In this document: positions 33,333 to 42,690 of the stretch, piece after piece
Position numbering within the stretch: the stretch's first letter is position 1
Layout: each line of letters begins with the position of its first letter
Source: an uncultured Clostridium sp.
Lineage (GTDB): Bacteria > Bacillota > Clostridia > Oscillospirales > Butyricicoccaceae
NCBI GenBank assembly: GCA_947427035.1
Contig: CANEGK010000010.1
Span: 1-58,345, forward strand
Length of the DNA stretch: 58,345 nucleotides
Reading direction: 5' to 3'
Notes under the pieces: generated by a model
The model's database searches: none
What the model was told of the DNA's origin: nothing
Seen by the model: the letters and a program-made list of their open reading frames with translations, nothing else
Made by a program: the position numbers and the translations under genes

Positions 33333-34889
33333 TTGCCACCACAGGGAATGACCTGGTTGTTTTGCATAATCGCTCTGCTGGTCGGCGCCGCCATTGGTTC
33401 TTTTGCAGGATATACCTACCGCAGAAAAATTGCAGAAAAAGAAATCGGCAGTGCCGAAGAGGAAGCAACGCGCATTATTAACGAGGCAATCAAAGGCGCC
33501 GAGGCGAAGAAGCGGGAGGCCGTCGTGGAAGCCCGCGAAGAGATCTACCGCGCCCGCGCCGAGTTTGACAAAGAGAACAAAGAGCGCCGCGCCGAGCTGC
33601 AGAAGCAGGAGCGCCGCTTGCAGCAAAAAGAAGAGACCATTGACAGAAAGTACGAGAGCGTCGAGCAGAAAGAGGAAAAGCTTTCGCTCAAGCTCAAACA
33701 GACAGAGGAGCTTCAGGAAGAGGTCCGCAGCCTGAAAAAAAGCCAGCTCGAGGTTTTGGAGCGCATTTCCGGCCTGACGGCGGAAGAAGCAAAAAATTAT
33801 CTGGTCGAGCAGGTGGAAAGTGAAGCGCGGCATGACGCCGCCGTCAAACTGAAGGAGATCGAGCGCCAGCTGAAAGAGGATTCGGACCAGAAGGCGCGTG
33901 AAATTCTGTCGACTGCCATCCAGCGCTGCGCCGCGGATCACGCCAGCGAAGCGACCGTTTCGGTGGTTCCGCTGCCCAATGACGAGATGAAGGGGCGCAT
34001 TATCGGGCGCGAAGGCCGCAATATCCGCACGCTTGAGACGCTGACCGGCGTCGATCTCATCATCGACGACACGCCGGAGGCCATCACCCTTTCCAGCTTT
34101 GACCCCGTCCGCCGCGAAGTGGCGCGGCTGGCGCTGGAAAAGCTCATTCTCGACGGGCGCATTCACCCGGCGCGGATTGAGGAAACCGTGGAAAAGGCCC
34201 GCCGTGAGGTGGAGAATATCATCAAGCAGGAAAGCGAGCGCGCTCTGTTCGAAACGGGTCTTCACGGCATCCACCCCGAACTGGTCAAACTGCTCGGCCG
34301 GATGCGTTACCGCACCAGCTACGGGCAGAACGTCCTCAACCATTCGATCGAAGTGGCCCACATTGCAGGGCTGCTGGCAGGGGAGCTGGGGGCCGATGTC
34401 ACGCTGGCCAAGCGCGCCGGCCTGCTGCATGACATAGGCAAGGCCGTCACTCATGAGGTTGAGGGCAGCCACGTCAATATCGGCGTGGATCTGGCCAAAA
34501 AATACCGCGAGAGCGCCGAGGTCATCCATGCGATTCAGGCGCACCACGGCGATGTGGAAGCGCAGACCGTTGTCGCCTGTCTGGTACAGGCGGCCGACGC
34601 CATTTCCGCTGCCCGCCCCGGCGCGCGGCGCGAAAACCTGGAAGCCTATATCAAGCGCCTGGAAAAGCTGGAGGAGCTGGCCGACGGCATGAAGGGCGTC
34701 GAAAAGAGCTTTGCCTTCCAGGCCGGGCGCGAGATTCGCATTGTCGTCAAGCCTGAAGAGGTCAAGGATGACGAGATGATTCTGCTGGCCCGTGAGCTGG
34801 CGAAGAAAATCGAAGACGAGCTCAATTATCCCGGGCAGATCAAAGTCAACGTTGTGCGTGAGACCCGCGCCGTCGAATACGCGAAGTAA
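33333..34889 (+). CDS. rny: Ribonuclease Y
   Basis: 518 residues, the typical length. An N-terminal membrane helix ([20 protein letters not shown]) is followed by a long charged coiled coil to about residue 200. A KH domain ([20 protein letters not shown]) comes next, then the HD domain with the paired LLHDIGK motif near 367 and HHGD later. RNase Y is the membrane-bound endonuclease that starts mRNA decay in Firmicutes. The TTG start at 33333 follows AAGGAGG; an ATG five codons in is an alternative. It is monocistronic, with a strong terminator downstream. Confidence 0.96.
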   Translation: MPPQGMTWLFCIIALLVGAAIGSFAGYTYRRKIAEKEIGSAEEEATRIINEAIKGAEAKKREAVVEAREEIYRARAEFDKENKERRAELQKQERRLQQKEETIDRKYESVEQKEEKLSLKLKQTEELQEEVRSLKKSQLEVLERISGLTAEEAKNYLVEQVESEARHDAAVKLKEIERQLKEDSDQKAREILSTAIQRCAADHASEATVSVVPLPNDEMKGRIIGREGRNIRTLETLTGVDLIIDDTPEAITLSSFDPVRREVARLALEKLILDGRIHPARIEETVEKARREVENIIKQESERALFETGLHGIHPELVKLLGRMRYRTSYGQNVLNHSIEVAHIAGLLAGELGADVTLAKRAGLLHDIGKAVTHEVEGSHVNIGVDLAKKYRESAEVIHAIQAHHGDVEAQTVVACLVQAADAISAARPGARRENLEAYIKRLEKLEELADGMKGVEKSFAFQAGREIRIVVKPEEVKDDEMILLARELAKKIEDELNYPGQIKVNVVRETRAVEYAK

Positions 34890-34961
34890 ACGAGCGGCAG
34901 CCGGACAGCAGCAGAAAAGCAGGGCGGCTTTGACGCGGCTGCGCACTGGAATGGAAACTGC

Positions 34962-34998
34962 AAAGAGCGGCAATCCTTTTTGGATTGCCGCTCTTTTT
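34962..34998. terminator. Terminator after rny, bidirectional
   Basis: AGAGCGGCAATCC-TTTTT-GGATTGCCGCTCT, a perfect 13-base-pair stem, with TTTTT on the plus strand and a T run on the minus strand. It serves rny and the converging amidase gene. Confidence 0.9.
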
Positions 34999-35059
34999 GA
35001 CGCATGGGAAGATGGAAAAGTTTGCAGGGCCGCCAGGCAGAACTGCGTATGGCCTGCCG

Positions 35060-35602
35060 CTATACAAGCACAGGTGGAAGAGGCGGTTCCGGCGGCGTCT
35101 TCGGGTTTTGCCAGCGCACCCCTTCAATGTGGATGAAGCGGATTTTTTTGATATCGTAGCTGCCGAGCGGCCGGTTATCGACGTCGTAAGAATGCGCGGC
35201 AACCAGAATGCTGCGCAGGCTCGGCCGGCCGCGAATGGCGACAATGACCGGAGTGTGGTGATATTGGGGCTGGTTGGTGGCCAGCTGCACCACATCGCCC
35301 GGTTCGACTTCACTGATAGAGACCTCGCGGCCAAATGGCCCGGCGCCGCCATTACCTGTCATGAAGTTATAGAAATATTGCACCCCTGTCCAGGACGCGG
35401 TGCGGTCGTTGGCCGATATGTAGTACCAGCCGTAAACCGGCGTGTAGTTCATCACGCCGCTGCCGGCATAAACGCACTGGCTGGCAAAATTGGTGCAGTC
35501 GCCGCCGATTTTTTCAAAATTATAAAAATCCGGATTGCGGCCGTAGGCCCATTGGTGAGCATAAGCGACCGCGGCCTCGCGGTCGTATGGGCGAATTTCC
35601 AA
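35060..35602 (-). CDS. Amidase-domain protein (Amidase_6-like)
   Basis: 180 residues matching the putative amidase domain PF12671. RPYDREAAVAYAHQWAYGRN starts it, then GGDCTNFASQCVYAG with the probable catalytic cysteine, and a later HHTPVIVAI with the histidine. Such proteins are usually linked to cell-wall or spore proteins and may cleave peptide or amide bonds. No signal peptide is seen, so it may be cytoplasmic or in the spore. The TTG start follows GGGGG. A Pro-rich tail (NPKTPPEPPLPPVLV) ends it. Confidence 0.75.
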   Translation of the reverse strand: MEIRPYDREAAVAYAHQWAYGRNPDFYNFEKIGGDCTNFASQCVYAGSGVMNYTPVYGWYYISANDRTASWTGVQYFYNFMTGNGGAGPFGREVSISEVEPGDVVQLATNQPQYHHTPVIVAIRGRPSLRSILVAAHSYDVDNRPLGSYDIKKIRFIHIEGVRWQNPKTPPEPPLPPVLV

Positions 35603-35690
35603 GTGTGTAATCCCCCTTTCGCTGCCCCATACTATGCGCCGCGCGCCGCCGGGGTGACAGGGAGCAAAGGGGGATGTGGACGTGCAAAGG

Positions 35691-37868
35691 CTATTCGAGC
35701 GTCAGCTGTTTCTGGGGCAGATCCTCGTCGCGCAAAAGCGCGCCGGCCGCGGGCAGGGTGCGCGTGCGGTAGCGGGCGGGGTTGGACAGGCCGGAATCTT
35801 CCAGCAGCGCGGCGGAGACGACCTTTTGTCCGCGCTTGAGGGACAGGACGGCGACCCCCTGCGTAGCGCGCGTCGTTTTGGGCGCCAGAAGAGCTGTGTT
35901 GACGACAAGGGCGCGCACGCCGGTCGAAAGCACAAGCTCGGCGTCGGATGTCAGGTGGAAGACGGCAGTCAGCGGACTGCGGTCGGAAAAAGCGCCCGTC
36001 AGCTTGCGGCGGTTGGATTTGGTGCGGAAGACGGCGCTTTCGACCCGGGCGACCTTGCCGTTTTCAAAAATATAGACGAGGCTGCCCTGGTAATCGCCGG
36101 GGAGAAAGGCAAATACGGGCGCTTCGCCCTCGTCCATCCCCAGCTTCTGCGGCAAAAAGTCGCCCAGAGCGCTGGCCTTAGCGTCGTCAAATTCGTGCAG
36201 ACGCGCTTTATAAGCCTGGCAACGGTTGGTCAGGAAGACAATTTCGGCGGCATTCTGCCCTTCGAAAGCGAAGCGGATTTCGTCGCCTTCCTTGAGCTTG
36301 TGCTCGCCCGACATGCGCAGGGACTGCGGCGTGATTTTTTTGAAATACCCTTCGCGCGTCAGGAAAAGATGCACAGGGTAGTTTTCAATGCTTTGGCTTT
36401 CGTCATACTCTTCGACCTCGTGCTCGTAGACGATTGAGGTGTGACGGCTGGTCGGGTACTTTTTAATGATGGTTTCCAGCTCGCGGATGATGATGGCGCG
36501 CAGCTTGTCGCGGCTGCCCAGAATGTCCTCGAGCCGCTTGATTTCCGCTTCCAGCTCGTCAGTTTCGGTCAGGCGCTTGAGGATATATTCCTTGTTGATG
36601 TTGCGCAGCCGGATTTCGGCGATATATTCGGCCTGAAGCTCGTCGATGCCAAAACCGATCATCAGGTTGGGGATAACCTCGGCGTCCTCTTCGGTTTCAC
36701 GGATGATCTGAATGGCGCGGTCGATGTCGAGCAGGATTTTGCGCAGGCCGTGCAAAAGGTGCAGCTTGTCCTTTTTGCGGCAGAGATCAAAATGAACGCG
36801 GCGGCGCACGCATTCGGTGCGCCAGGCCGTCCATTCGTCCAGAATGCCGGCGACGCCCAGAACGCGCGGTGTGCCGCCGATGAGAATGTTGAAGTTGCAC
36901 GAGAAGGTGTCGCACAGCGGCGTCATTTTCATCAGCTTCTGCATGAGCTTTTCCGGGTCGACGCCGCGTTTTAAATCGATGGTCAGGCGCAGACCCTGCA
37001 AACCGGTCTCGTCGCGCATGTCGGAAATTTCGCGGATTTTCCCCGCTTTGATAAGCTCGGTCACCTTGTCGATGATGGCTTCAATGGTGGTGGTATAGGG
37101 GATCTCGGTGATTTCAATCAGGTTGCCTTTTTGCACATAGTGCCATTTGGCGCGCACCTTGAACGAGCCGCGGCCGGTGCGGTAGATCTGCTCCATCTGC
37201 GCGCGGTCGTAAATCAGTTCGCCGCCGGTGGGAAAGTCGGGGGCCGTCAGCACGGACAGCAGATCGCAGTCGGGGTTTTTCAGGTATTCGATGGCGGCCC
37301 GGCACACTTCGTTGAGGTCAAAGCCGCAGATGTTGCACGCCATCGCAACGGCGATGCCCAGGTTGGCCGACACCAGAATGTTGGGAAAGGTGGTGGGCAG
37401 AAGGGTCGGTTCCTTCATGCTGCCGTCGTAGTTGTCGACAAAATCAACGGCGTCAGAGTCGATGTCGGCAAAGACCTCCTGGCAGAATTTATCCAGCTTG
37501 GCCTCTGTGTAGCGCGGGGCGGCAAAGGCCATATCGCGTGAAAAGACCTTGCCAAAGTTGCCCTTGGAATCGACAAAGGGCATGAGAAGGGCGCCGTTGG
37601 CGCGCGTCAGGCGCACCATGGTTTCATAAATCGCGGCGTCGCCGTGCGGATTCAGGCGCATGGTCTGGCCGACGATATTGGCCGACTTGGTGCGCGCTCC
37701 GGTCAAAAGCCCCATTTTGTACATGGTGTACAAAAGCTTGCGGTGCGCCGGTTTGAATCCGTCGATTTCCGGCAGGGCGCGCGAGACGATGACGCTCATG
37801 GCATAGGGCATGAAATTGCTTTCCAGCGTCTGGGTGATGGGCTGTTCGGTGTAATGCATCTGACTCAT
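35691..37868 (-). CDS. Type II topoisomerase subunit A-like protein (GyrA/ParC homologue, divergent)
   Basis: 725 residues. The breakage-reunion domain has the catalytic tyrosine in APRYTEAKLD, SVIVSRALPEIDGFKPAHRK, and AIYETMVRLTR. The C-terminal half is a shorter beta-pinwheel region with coiled coils (ELEAEIKRLEDILGSRDKLR). The GyrA-box typical of gyrases (QRRGGKG) is not visible, so it looks more like a topoisomerase IV type or a separate clostridial subgroup. It follows the B-subunit gene by 11 bases, in the same operon. The start follows AAGGAG. Confidence 0.85.
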   Translation of the reverse strand: MSQMHYTEQPITQTLESNFMPYAMSVIVSRALPEIDGFKPAHRKLLYTMYKMGLLTGARTKSANIVGQTMRLNPHGDAAIYETMVRLTRANGALLMPFVDSKGNFGKVFSRDMAFAAPRYTEAKLDKFCQEVFADIDSDAVDFVDNYDGSMKEPTLLPTTFPNILVSANLGIAVAMACNICGFDLNEVCRAAIEYLKNPDCDLLSVLTAPDFPTGGELIYDRAQMEQIYRTGRGSFKVRAKWHYVQKGNLIEITEIPYTTTIEAIIDKVTELIKAGKIREISDMRDETGLQGLRLTIDLKRGVDPEKLMQKLMKMTPLCDTFSCNFNILIGGTPRVLGVAGILDEWTAWRTECVRRRVHFDLCRKKDKLHLLHGLRKILLDIDRAIQIIRETEEDAEVIPNLMIGFGIDELQAEYIAEIRLRNINKEYILKRLTETDELEAEIKRLEDILGSRDKLRAIIIRELETIIKKYPTSRHTSIVYEHEVEEYDESQSIENYPVHLFLTREGYFKKITPQSLRMSGEHKLKEGDEIRFAFEGQNAAEIVFLTNRCQAYKARLHEFDDAKASALGDFLPQKLGMDEGEAPVFAFLPGDYQGSLVYIFENGKVARVESAVFRTKSNRRKLTGAFSDRSPLTAVFHLTSDAELVLSTGVRALVVNTALLAPKTTRATQGVAVLSLKRGQKVVSAALLEDSGLSNPARYRTRTLPAAGALLRDEDLPQKQLTLE

Positions 37869-37879
37869 GTGCGGCTCCT

Positions 37880-39877
37880 TCAGCTGATATCGGCGAGTTC
37901 CAGATAGCGCGCGCCGTGCTCGGCGATAAAGTCCTTACGGCCGCTTAGGTTGTCGCCCAGCAGCACGTCAAACATCCACGCCGTCGATTCGGCGTCTTCG
38001 GGCATGATTTTGATAAGGCGGCGGGTTTCAGGGTTCATGGTGGTCTGCCACATCATTTCGGGCTCGTTTTCGCCCAGCCCCTTCGAACGCATGATAGAGA
38101 CCTTTTTGCCCGCCAGTTTTTCCAACAGCGCTTCCTTTTCGCGCTCGTCATAGGCGAAATAGGATTTGTCCTTGACGGTCAGCTCATAAAGCGGGCTTTC
38201 GGCGATATAGACATAGCCCTGCTCGATGAGAGCGGGCGTCAGGCGGTACAGCATGGTCAGAATGAGCGTGCGGATTTGAAAACCGTCGTAGTCGGCGTCG
38301 GTGCAGATGATGACCTTGCTCCAGCGCAGCGATTCCAGATCAAAAGAGGAAAGATCCTTGCTTTTTGCCTTGACGTCGACGCCGCAGCCGAGCACGCGCA
38401 CCAGATCGGTGATGATTTCCGACTTGAAAATCTTTCCGTAATCGGCCTTGAGGCAGTTGAGAATCTTGCCGCGCACCGGCATGATAGCCTGGAACTCGGG
38501 GTCGCGGCCCTGCTTGACCGAGCCGAGGGCGCTGTCGCCCTCGACAATATACAGTTCGCGGCGGCTTAGATCCTTGGAGCGGCAGTCGACGAACTTCTGT
38601 ACGCGGTTCTGGATGTCGATGGAACCGGCCAGCTTCTTTTTAATATTGAGCCGCGCTTTTTCGGCCTGCTCGCGCGAGCGCTTGTTGATGAGCACCTGCT
38701 CGGCGATTTTATCGGCATCCTGCTTGTTTTCAATAAAATAAATCTCAAGGTTCGAGCGCAGAAACTCGGCCATCATTTCCTGGATAAATTTGTTGGTAAT
38801 GGCCTTTTTGGTCTGGTTTTCATAAGAAGTATAGGTGGAAAAGCCGTTGGTAATTAAAATCAGGCTGTCGGCGATGTCCTGAAAGGCGATTTTGCTTTCG
38901 TTTTTCTGGTATTTGCCCTGCTGCTTGAGGTAGGCGTCAATGGCCGAAACAAAAGCCGAGCGCGCGGCTTTGTCGGGCGCGCCGCCGTGCTCCAGCCAGG
39001 ATGAGTTGTGGTAATATTCCAGCCGCGCGCCCGCCTGCACAAAGCAGAAGGCGGCCTCGGCCTTGACCTTGTATTCCGGTTTGTCCGCGCGGTCGCGTCC
39101 GCGCTTTTCCGCCCGGCAGGAGCGCACGGCGGTCAGCGCGCCCTCGCCGGCCAGCTCGCGCGCATAATCCAGAATGCCGTCGGGATAGACAAAGGTATAG
39201 TCTTCAAACTGGCCGGGCGCCGTTTCATTTTTAAAATGAAAAGTCAGCCCGGCGTTGACAACAGCCTGGCGCTTGATGACGTCGAGAAAATAGTCCAGCG
39301 GGATGTTGATATCGGTAAAAACGTCGAGATCCGGTTTGAAATGCTGCACCGTGCCGGTTTTTTTGCCGGAAAAGGGGACTTTAATCATGCCGCCCGGCGC
39401 GTCGGTGACGTTTTCGCCCCGCTTGAAATGCAGAGTATACTCGAACCCGTCGCGGCGCGAGATGACGTCCATGTACTCCGAGCTGTACTGGGTGGCGCAG
39501 GCGCCCAGGCCGTTCAGGCCGAGCGAATATTCGTAGCTTTCGCCCTCGTCATTTTTGTATTTGCCGCCGGCATACAGCTCACAGTAAATGAGCTCCCAGT
39601 TGTAGCGACCCTCTTTTTCATTGTAATCCAGGGGCATACCGCGGCCAAAATCTTCCACTTCAATGGATTTATCGAGAAAGCGCGTGACGTTGATGACGCT
39701 GCCGTACCCCTCGCGCGCTTCGTCGATGGAGTTGGACAGTATTTCAAAAAAAGCGTGCTCACAGCCCTCGATGCCGTCCGAGCCGAAGATGACGCCGGGG
39801 CGTTTGCGCACGCGATCGGCGCCCTTGAGCGAGGAAATGCTTTCATTTCCATATTCCTGTTTGGGTTTGCTGGCCAT
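37880..39877 (-). CDS. Type II topoisomerase subunit B-like protein (GyrB/ParE homologue, divergent)
   Basis: About 665 residues. GHKL ATPase motifs are present but altered: FFEILSNSIDEAR, EDFGRGMPLD (N of DNGRG replaced), and SLGLNGLGACATQYSSE (normally GLHGVGASVVNA). The Toprim part has VEGDSALGSVKQGRDP and DADYDGFQIRTL instead of EGDSAGGSAKQGRDR and DADVDGxHI. Catalytic acids are kept, so it is probably active. The subunit A-like gene follows 11 bases on. I take the ATG at 39877, after GGGAGG; the upstream start is unlikely. Whether this is the main or a second set cannot be told. Confidence 0.85.
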   Translation of the reverse strand: MASKPKQEYGNESISSLKGADRVRKRPGVIFGSDGIEGCEHAFFEILSNSIDEAREGYGSVINVTRFLDKSIEVEDFGRGMPLDYNEKEGRYNWELIYCELYAGGKYKNDEGESYEYSLGLNGLGACATQYSSEYMDVISRRDGFEYTLHFKRGENVTDAPGGMIKVPFSGKKTGTVQHFKPDLDVFTDINIPLDYFLDVIKRQAVVNAGLTFHFKNETAPGQFEDYTFVYPDGILDYARELAGEGALTAVRSCRAEKRGRDRADKPEYKVKAEAAFCFVQAGARLEYYHNSSWLEHGGAPDKAARSAFVSAIDAYLKQQGKYQKNESKIAFQDIADSLILITNGFSTYTSYENQTKKAITNKFIQEMMAEFLRSNLEIYFIENKQDADKIAEQVLINKRSREQAEKARLNIKKKLAGSIDIQNRVQKFVDCRSKDLSRRELYIVEGDSALGSVKQGRDPEFQAIMPVRGKILNCLKADYGKIFKSEIITDLVRVLGCGVDVKAKSKDLSSFDLESLRWSKVIICTDADYDGFQIRTLILTMLYRLTPALIEQGYVYIAESPLYELTVKDKSYFAYDEREKEALLEKLAGKKVSIMRSKGLGENEPEMMWQTTMNPETRRLIKIMPEDAESTAWMFDVLLGDNLSGRKDFIAEHGARYLELADIS

Positions 39878-39921
39878 GTTTTCCTCCCAAATCATACATT
39901 TCAAAAATAGCGTTACACTTA

Positions 39922-39950
39922 ATAATACCGAATATTCCCGCCTGTGTCAA
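39922..39950 (-). promoter_or_regulatory. Promoter of the topoisomerase operon
   Basis: Minus-strand TTGACA (39945-39950) and TATTAT (39922-39927), 17 bases apart. Confidence 0.75.
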
Positions 39951-40002
39951 ATGTATGTTCGCAGAGCGGCGGCGAGAAGGGCCGGCGGGGCAGAGACATC
40001 TG

Positions 40003-40034
40003 AAAAGGGAAGGCGCCGTCCGACGCCTTCCCTG
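40003..40034 (-). terminator. Terminator of the C_GCAxxG_C_C gene
   Basis: GGGAAGGCG pairs with CGCCTTCCC (40007-40015 with 40024-40032); TTTT follows on the minus strand. Confidence 0.8.
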
Positions 40035-40062
40035 TCGCTGCTTTTTATACTTGGCAGACCGT

Positions 40063-40509
40063 TCAGTCAGTTACTTCCATGCCCAGCGTCCGGGCGATCA
40101 GCGCGCCGGCATGGGCCGCCGTCTCTCCCACCATGCGGCGGCACTGGGCCGTCTGCTCCGGCGTGCCCTTGCCGCGCTCGCGCGTCAAATCCTCACAGCG
40201 CACGCAGCCCTCTTTTTCCCGGAATTCCTTGACCAGCCGCTTGGTCAGCGCTTTTGCACGGTTGGGCTGCTTGCCCCAGTCAGGCAGCAGCACGGCGGCC
40301 GCCAGCGCCGCCCCGCTCAAAACGCCGCACAGCTCGCCGGATATGGCGCCGCCCGAAAACGGGGAGGCCATATTGTAGAGCGCGTCGTCCACAGGCCGCC
40401 CAAGCCCTTCCAGAATCCCTTTCATCACCGCTTCAGAACAGGTCAGGCCGCCTGCGTGCAGGTCGGCTGCCTTTTCGTACAAATCTTTTTTGCTGACACA
40501 ATCGGACAT
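40063..40509 (-). CDS. C_GCAxxG_C_C-family redox-type protein
   Basis: 148 residues with the family's conserved cysteines: LTCSEAVMKGILE near residue 24, GGAISGELCGVLSGAAL in the middle (the GCAxxG-like part reads LCGVLSG), then EGCVRCEDL and a late CRRM. The family is named for this pattern and is often beside iron-sulphur or redox genes; the function is unknown. No such neighbours are here. It has its own promoter and terminator. Confidence 0.8.
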   Translation of the reverse strand: MSDCVSKKDLYEKAADLHAGGLTCSEAVMKGILEGLGRPVDDALYNMASPFSGGAISGELCGVLSGAALAAAVLLPDWGKQPNRAKALTKRLVKEFREKEGCVRCEDLTRERGKGTPEQTAQCRRMVGETAAHAGALIARTLGMEVTD

Positions 40510-40559
40510 TGCGTTTCATCCTCTCTTTTTTGGCAAAATAATGCGCTTCTGTTACAGGT

Positions 40560-40589
40560 ATTATAGGCCCACAGGGTGCTTTAAGTCAA
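40560..40589 (-). promoter_or_regulatory. Promoter of the C_GCAxxG_C_C gene
   Basis: Minus-strand TTGACT (40584-40589) and TATAAT (40560-40565), 18 bases apart. Confidence 0.75.
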
Positions 40590-40631
40590 TGTGATTGTTT
40601 TACTGCTGTGTAAGGGCGGCGGTACGGCTTT

Positions 40632-41288
40632 TCAAACGGGTACGCTGAATAGGCCGGTAACCTTCCAGAGCCTCGGCTCGGAAAGCCCTTCAGAGCAAAG
40701 TTCCATGTCAAACGCCGCTGAAAAACAGGCCGTCTTGCCCTCTGTCCAGCCGCTGTTCTGAAAGCCGGAGACCTTGCTTGATCCCGGGCGGCCGCCGGTA
40801 TAGGCCGCTCTTTCCTCCACCGCACAGTCCACTGACACGGTTTCACGAATTGTATCCAAATCCCGATGATACAGATAAATTCCGGTGACGCGAAAGCGGC
40901 AATATCCCTCGGCGCCGTCGACAGCGCCCCACTTTTCAAATATTCGAGACGCCGATTGGATTTCTTCACCTTCTGCGGCGGGAGAGGGGGTAACCGCTTC
41001 TTCGGCAAGCGTCTGAACTTCGACCTCACTCACCCGCTCCAGCGAGCCGTCGAAGCGCTCGCGAATCCATTCCCAATCGCCGTTGTCATAAGCTTCCTGA
41101 CAGTCTGTGATGAACCGATCGGTGATTTCCATTCCTGCGGTGTCATATACATGGACTTCGTGCGTGTTTTCAAACAAAGATGTGACGATGTCCCGAAAAT
41201 AATCCGGCTGCTCCTGGCTTTCCGGCGTCGAGCAGGCGGCCAGCAAAAGCGCCATGCATACCAGCGTAATCCTCAAAAGCTTTTTCAT
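40632..41288 (-). CDS. Lipoprotein of unknown function
   Basis: 218 residues with a lipobox: the signal segment LLRITLVCMALLLAACS ends in LAAC, so it would be anchored outside by the lipidated cysteine. The mature part has no repeats or known catalytic motif that I recognise; it is acidic at the start (TPESQEQPDYFRDIV) and beta-rich later. The start follows GGAGG. A small membrane protein gene ends 27 bases upstream and probably shares its transcript. Confidence 0.75.
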   Translation of the reverse strand: MKKLLRITLVCMALLLAACSTPESQEQPDYFRDIVTSLFENTHEVHVYDTAGMEITDRFITDCQEAYDNGDWEWIRERFDGSLERVSEVEVQTLAEEAVTPSPAAEGEEIQSASRIFEKWGAVDGAEGYCRFRVTGIYLYHRDLDTIRETVSVDCAVEERAAYTGGRPGSSKVSGFQNSGWTEGKTACFSAAFDMELCSEGLSEPRLWKVTGLFSVPV

Positions 41289-41315
41289 TTCTTTCCTCCG
41301 CGGGTCAAGCCCGGC

Positions 41316-41534
41316 TTAGCGGCCGTCTTTACGGCGTTTTTCGTACAGGTTTCCGTCCGGCGCTGTGATGGCGTCAGGCAACTCAGGCGGCGGAGCGCTT
41401 ACGCTTTTGGCCGCCCCCAGCCAGTGGTGAATGACGCACAGCGCGTATAAAATGAGCACGTCGTCGGCCGCCGGGTAAAAGATGAATAGCATGGCACCCC
41501 ACAGAAGCGCGCCGCCCACAATGACCGCTACCAT
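41316..41534 (-). CDS. Small membrane protein
   Basis: 72 residues. The N-terminal half forms two membrane segments (VAVIVGGALLWGAMLFIFY and ILYALCVIHHWLGAA). The tail is hydrophilic (PDGNLYEKRRKDGR) and probably cytoplasmic. The ribosome binding site GAGGGTG lies six bases ahead of the ATG. I do not recognise the family. It is the first gene of an operon with the lipoprotein gene, driven by the promoter at 41662-41690. The 41535-41865 stretch otherwise holds only that promoter and the DUF2508 terminator. Confidence 0.6.
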   Translation of the reverse strand: MVAVIVGGALLWGAMLFIFYPAADDVLILYALCVIHHWLGAAKSVSAPPPELPDAITAPDGNLYEKRRKDGR

Positions 41535-41661
41535 TTTTCACACCCTCTTTTGACAGCCGGAAGAGTTTTGACGCCCGTGAATGGGCGGCATATAAAAAAG
41601 AGCCGACCTCAACTGTCGTTTTGCTAAAGCGCTTGAAACTACTGCTTATACAATTTTCCAC

Positions 41662-41690
41662 AGTATATCATTTTTCTTTGTAGCAGTCAA
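41662..41690 (-). promoter_or_regulatory. Promoter of the small-membrane-protein / lipoprotein operon
   Basis: Minus-strand TTGACT (41685-41690) and TATACT (41662-41667), 17 bases apart. Confidence 0.75.
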
Positions 41691-41828
41691 TTTGCCCATA
41701 TACAGGACTTTTCGTTAAGCTGATTTTATACTTTTTGATATTTTGATTTGAAAGGATAACGATGAAAAATAAAAAGGCTCTTTGCTCTTCCGGTCGGGAG
41801 AAGCAGCGGATCTTTTTTATGCGCGCGG

Positions 41829-41854
41829 CAAAAAAGCCGCCCGCAGGCGGCCTT
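41829..41854 (-). terminator. Terminator of the DUF2508 gene
   Basis: GCCGCC-CGCA-GGCGGC stem with TTTTTT on the minus strand, 12 bases after the gene's stop. Confidence 0.75.
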
Positions 41855-41865
41855 TCGCTTTCCGT

Positions 41866-42111
41866 TCAGCGCAAAACCCGGAAATTGCAGACGTTTTGCT
41901 CGCGCAGCTGGGTCAGCAGGTGTGAGCAGCGCGTTTGCAGCGCATTGATTTCATACACCACGGCGGAAATGAGATCGGGGTCGGTGACCTGCTCAAAAAC
42001 GCCGCGCGCGCAGTCGAGCTCGAGCTTGACCGCATAATATTCATCCAGAAGCTGCTGCTGTTCCGGGCTTGGCCCTTTTTGCTTTTTCTTCGACAAACCG
42101 GCCAATGGCAT
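41866..42111 (-). CDS. DUF2508 / YaaL-like small protein
   Basis: 81 residues. A basic start (MPLAGLSKKKQKGPS) precedes two helices; LELDCARGVFEQVTDPDLIS and VYEINALQTRCSHLLTQL match the YaaL/DUF2508 pattern, whose key feature is VTDPDLI. In Bacillus yaaL lies next to recR and bofA, but not here. The function is unknown. ATG at 42111 is preceded by GGGAGGTG. Confidence 0.75.
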   Translation of the reverse strand: MPLAGLSKKKQKGPSPEQQQLLDEYYAVKLELDCARGVFEQVTDPDLISAVVYEINALQTRCSHLLTQLREQNVCNFRVLR

Positions 42112-42187
42112 TGCGGGCACCTCCCATGCATCATTTATACGGGAAGTTTTCCCCATTATGCCAAAAGTTATGCGCGGTCGGGCGCTG

Positions 42188-42485
42188 TTATTCCCCCAGC
42201 ATCCGGCGAATGACTGCGCGCACGGCGTTCAGGTCGCCGTCGCACAGAACGGGCAGGAAATCGGCCAGTTTTTCCGGCGTAAAATCCCACCAGCGCAGCC
42301 GGAGCAGCAGCCCGATCAGCTCGTCGTCAAAGCGTTTTTTAATGAACCGGGCCGGGTTGCCGCCGGCCACCGCATTACGTGTAGTCCCCGACAAAAATAT
42401 TGGGCGCGGTGACGACGTTTTTCAAAAAGCAGGACGTTTTGTATTCGTTGGGGAATACAACGTCCGGGCTGGGGATGTTTGCCAT
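42188..42485 (-). pseudogene. CatB/Vat-type O-acetyltransferase remnant with an internal deletion and frameshift
   Basis: The first 36 codons (MANIPSPDVVFPNEYKTSCF, then LKNVVTAPNIFVGDYT) match the start of CatB/Vat xenobiotic acetyltransferases. At about 42377 the sequence jumps, one frame off, to the family's C-terminus (NAVAGGNPARFIKKRFDDEL, then LLRLRWWDF). A complete protein has about 210 residues, so roughly 110, including the hexapeptide-repeat core and active histidine, are missing. The N-terminal frame stops at TAA right at the join. The start has AGGAG nine bases upstream, so translation would give a short useless peptide. It is inferred to be a dead resistance gene. Confidence 0.85.
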
Positions 42486-42613
42486 AGGGTTTCTGCTCCT
42501 TTCGGAAAATAGTCGGCCTATTGTAACATATTGTCTTCTTTGCCGCAAGACGCGCCCCGGCAGAAGGCAGTAAAAGTATAAGTGCGGGCAGAAAAGGACT
42601 TTAAAGCGCAGGC

Positions 42614-42642
42614 TTGCAAGAGAGGGCGCAAGCTGGTATAAT
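42614..42642 (+). promoter_or_regulatory. Promoter of the MATE gene
   Basis: TTGCAA (42614-42619) and TATAAT (42637-42642), 17 bases apart. Confidence 0.75.
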
Positions 42643-42690
42643 GGTTTGAAAATCCTTTTGACAGATAAACCGTGAAAGAGGAGGGGCGTT

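Noticed and set aside
41762-42037. ORF starting MKNKKALCSS with a ribosome binding site (GAAAGGATAACG)
   Set aside because: Most of it lies antisense to the DUF2508 gene, which has clear family motifs. Its own sequence is low in complexity. It could be a tiny leader at most.
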